From Acholeplasmatales bacterium (GTDB lineage: Bacteria; Bacillota_I; Bacilli_A; Acholeplasmatales; Anaeroplasmataceae): a stretch of DNA of 8,145 nt. The position numbers and the translations under genes are program-made. The DNA is taken from contig JAFPIE010000002.1 of NCBI GenBank assembly GCA_017388605.1, forward strand, positions 1-8,145, given 5' to 3'. Positions 7,951-8,145 of the stretch are shown one piece after another; positions within the stretch are counted from its first letter, which is position 1, and each line of letters opens with the position of its first letter. The notes under the pieces were generated by a model. That model searched no databases and had not been told where the DNA came from. It saw only the letters and a list, made by a program, of their open reading frames with translations.

Positions 7951-7952
7951 AA

Positions 7953-8145
7953 ATTGAAAAAATAAGTGTTAAATTCATTGCTGAATCTGCTATTATTGCG
8001 GCACTCTATGTTGTAGCGACATGGCTTTTAGCCCCCATTTCCTATGGGCCAATTCAATTTAGAATATCGGAAGTCTTAATGCTTTTAGTAGTATTAAACC
8101 CTAAATTTTCCTTCGCACTCATTTTAGGCTGCTTCATATCGAATA
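7953..8145 (+). CDS. queT: QueT family queuosine-precursor (preQ1) transporter, N-terminal part; non-canonical start
   Basis: Substrate-binding membrane subunit of an ECF-type importer, predicted to bring in the queuosine precursor preQ1 for tRNA wobble modification. The window shows the first 64 codons before the right edge. The family signature is clear: AIIAALYVVATWLLAPISYG (residues 13-32), then PIQFRISEVLMLL (33-45) and a second hydrophobic stretch ending ALILGCFISN (55-64). The frame is open from after a TGA at 7914-7916 and contains no ATG, GTG or TTG before the conserved region. The only well-placed initiator is ATT at 7953, 5 nt after AAGGAGG. A TTG at 7954 is one base out of frame and reaches TAA after two lysine codons; one extra A in the following A6 run would give a typical MKKISVKF start. 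So this is an AUU start, slippage or a base error. Expressed divergently from glnS. Confidence 0.85.
   Translation, partial: MEKISVKFIAESAIIAALYVVATWLLAPISYGPIQFRISEVLMLLVVLNPKFSFALILGCFISN

Noticed and set aside
7800..7952. T-box riboswitch for glnS
   Set aside because: The glnS transcript is predicted to start about 24 nt before its ATG, and no T-box core or specifier hairpin is seen on the minus strand.

Overview
The window looks like chromosome from a low-GC Bacillota (Firmicutes) genome in the broad Bacilli/Erysipelotrichia/RF39-type space. It is AT-rich, has strong purine-rich Shine-Dalgarno (SD) sites and TATAAT -10 boxes, and carries housekeeping genes of Gram-positive type (PcrA with its C-terminal domain, NAD-dependent LigA, a YkpA-type ABC-F protein, QueT). 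TGA is used as a stop and tryptophans are TGG, so the Mycoplasma/Spiroplasma code does not apply. No mobile element, CRISPR array, tRNA or rRNA is visible. Genus-level identity cannot be read from the sequence.

Layout. Everything from 1 to 7762 is on the minus strand and is read right to left. The first unit is glnS (glutaminyl-tRNA synthetase), an ABC-F ATPase and pcrA, closed by a terminator at 2270-2301. The second is a compact two-gene unit with its own promoter and terminator, encoding an unrecognised six-helix membrane protein and, with a 4-bp overlap, a small unrecognised lipoprotein. The third is ligA, with its own extended -10 promoter, running off the left edge after 234 codons. To the right of glnS lies a 190-bp divergent intergenic region (7763-7952) with a 16-bp palindrome. 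From there a plus-strand gene for the queuosine-precursor transporter QueT starts and runs off the right edge.

How the genes work together. The core is information processing: tRNA charging (GlnRS), ribosome-associated ABC-F function, and DNA repair/replication (PcrA and LigA). In Bacillus pcrA and ligA are adjacent; here a membrane-protein/lipoprotein unit sits between them. QueT supplies precursor for a tRNA wobble modification, but its divergent orientation gives no direct link to GlnRS.

Most noteworthy: (1) the ABC-F protein has lost both halves of the same composite ATP site (Walker A of NBD2 and signature of NBD1) while the other site looks intact; (2) queT has no ATG/GTG/TTG start in its coding frame, only an ATT well placed after a strong SD, or else a TTG followed by A6 one base out of frame; (3) the queT leader is longer than the other leaders here and holds two mutually exclusive hairpins plus an SD-pairing segment, without a preQ1 riboswitch consensus that I recognise.
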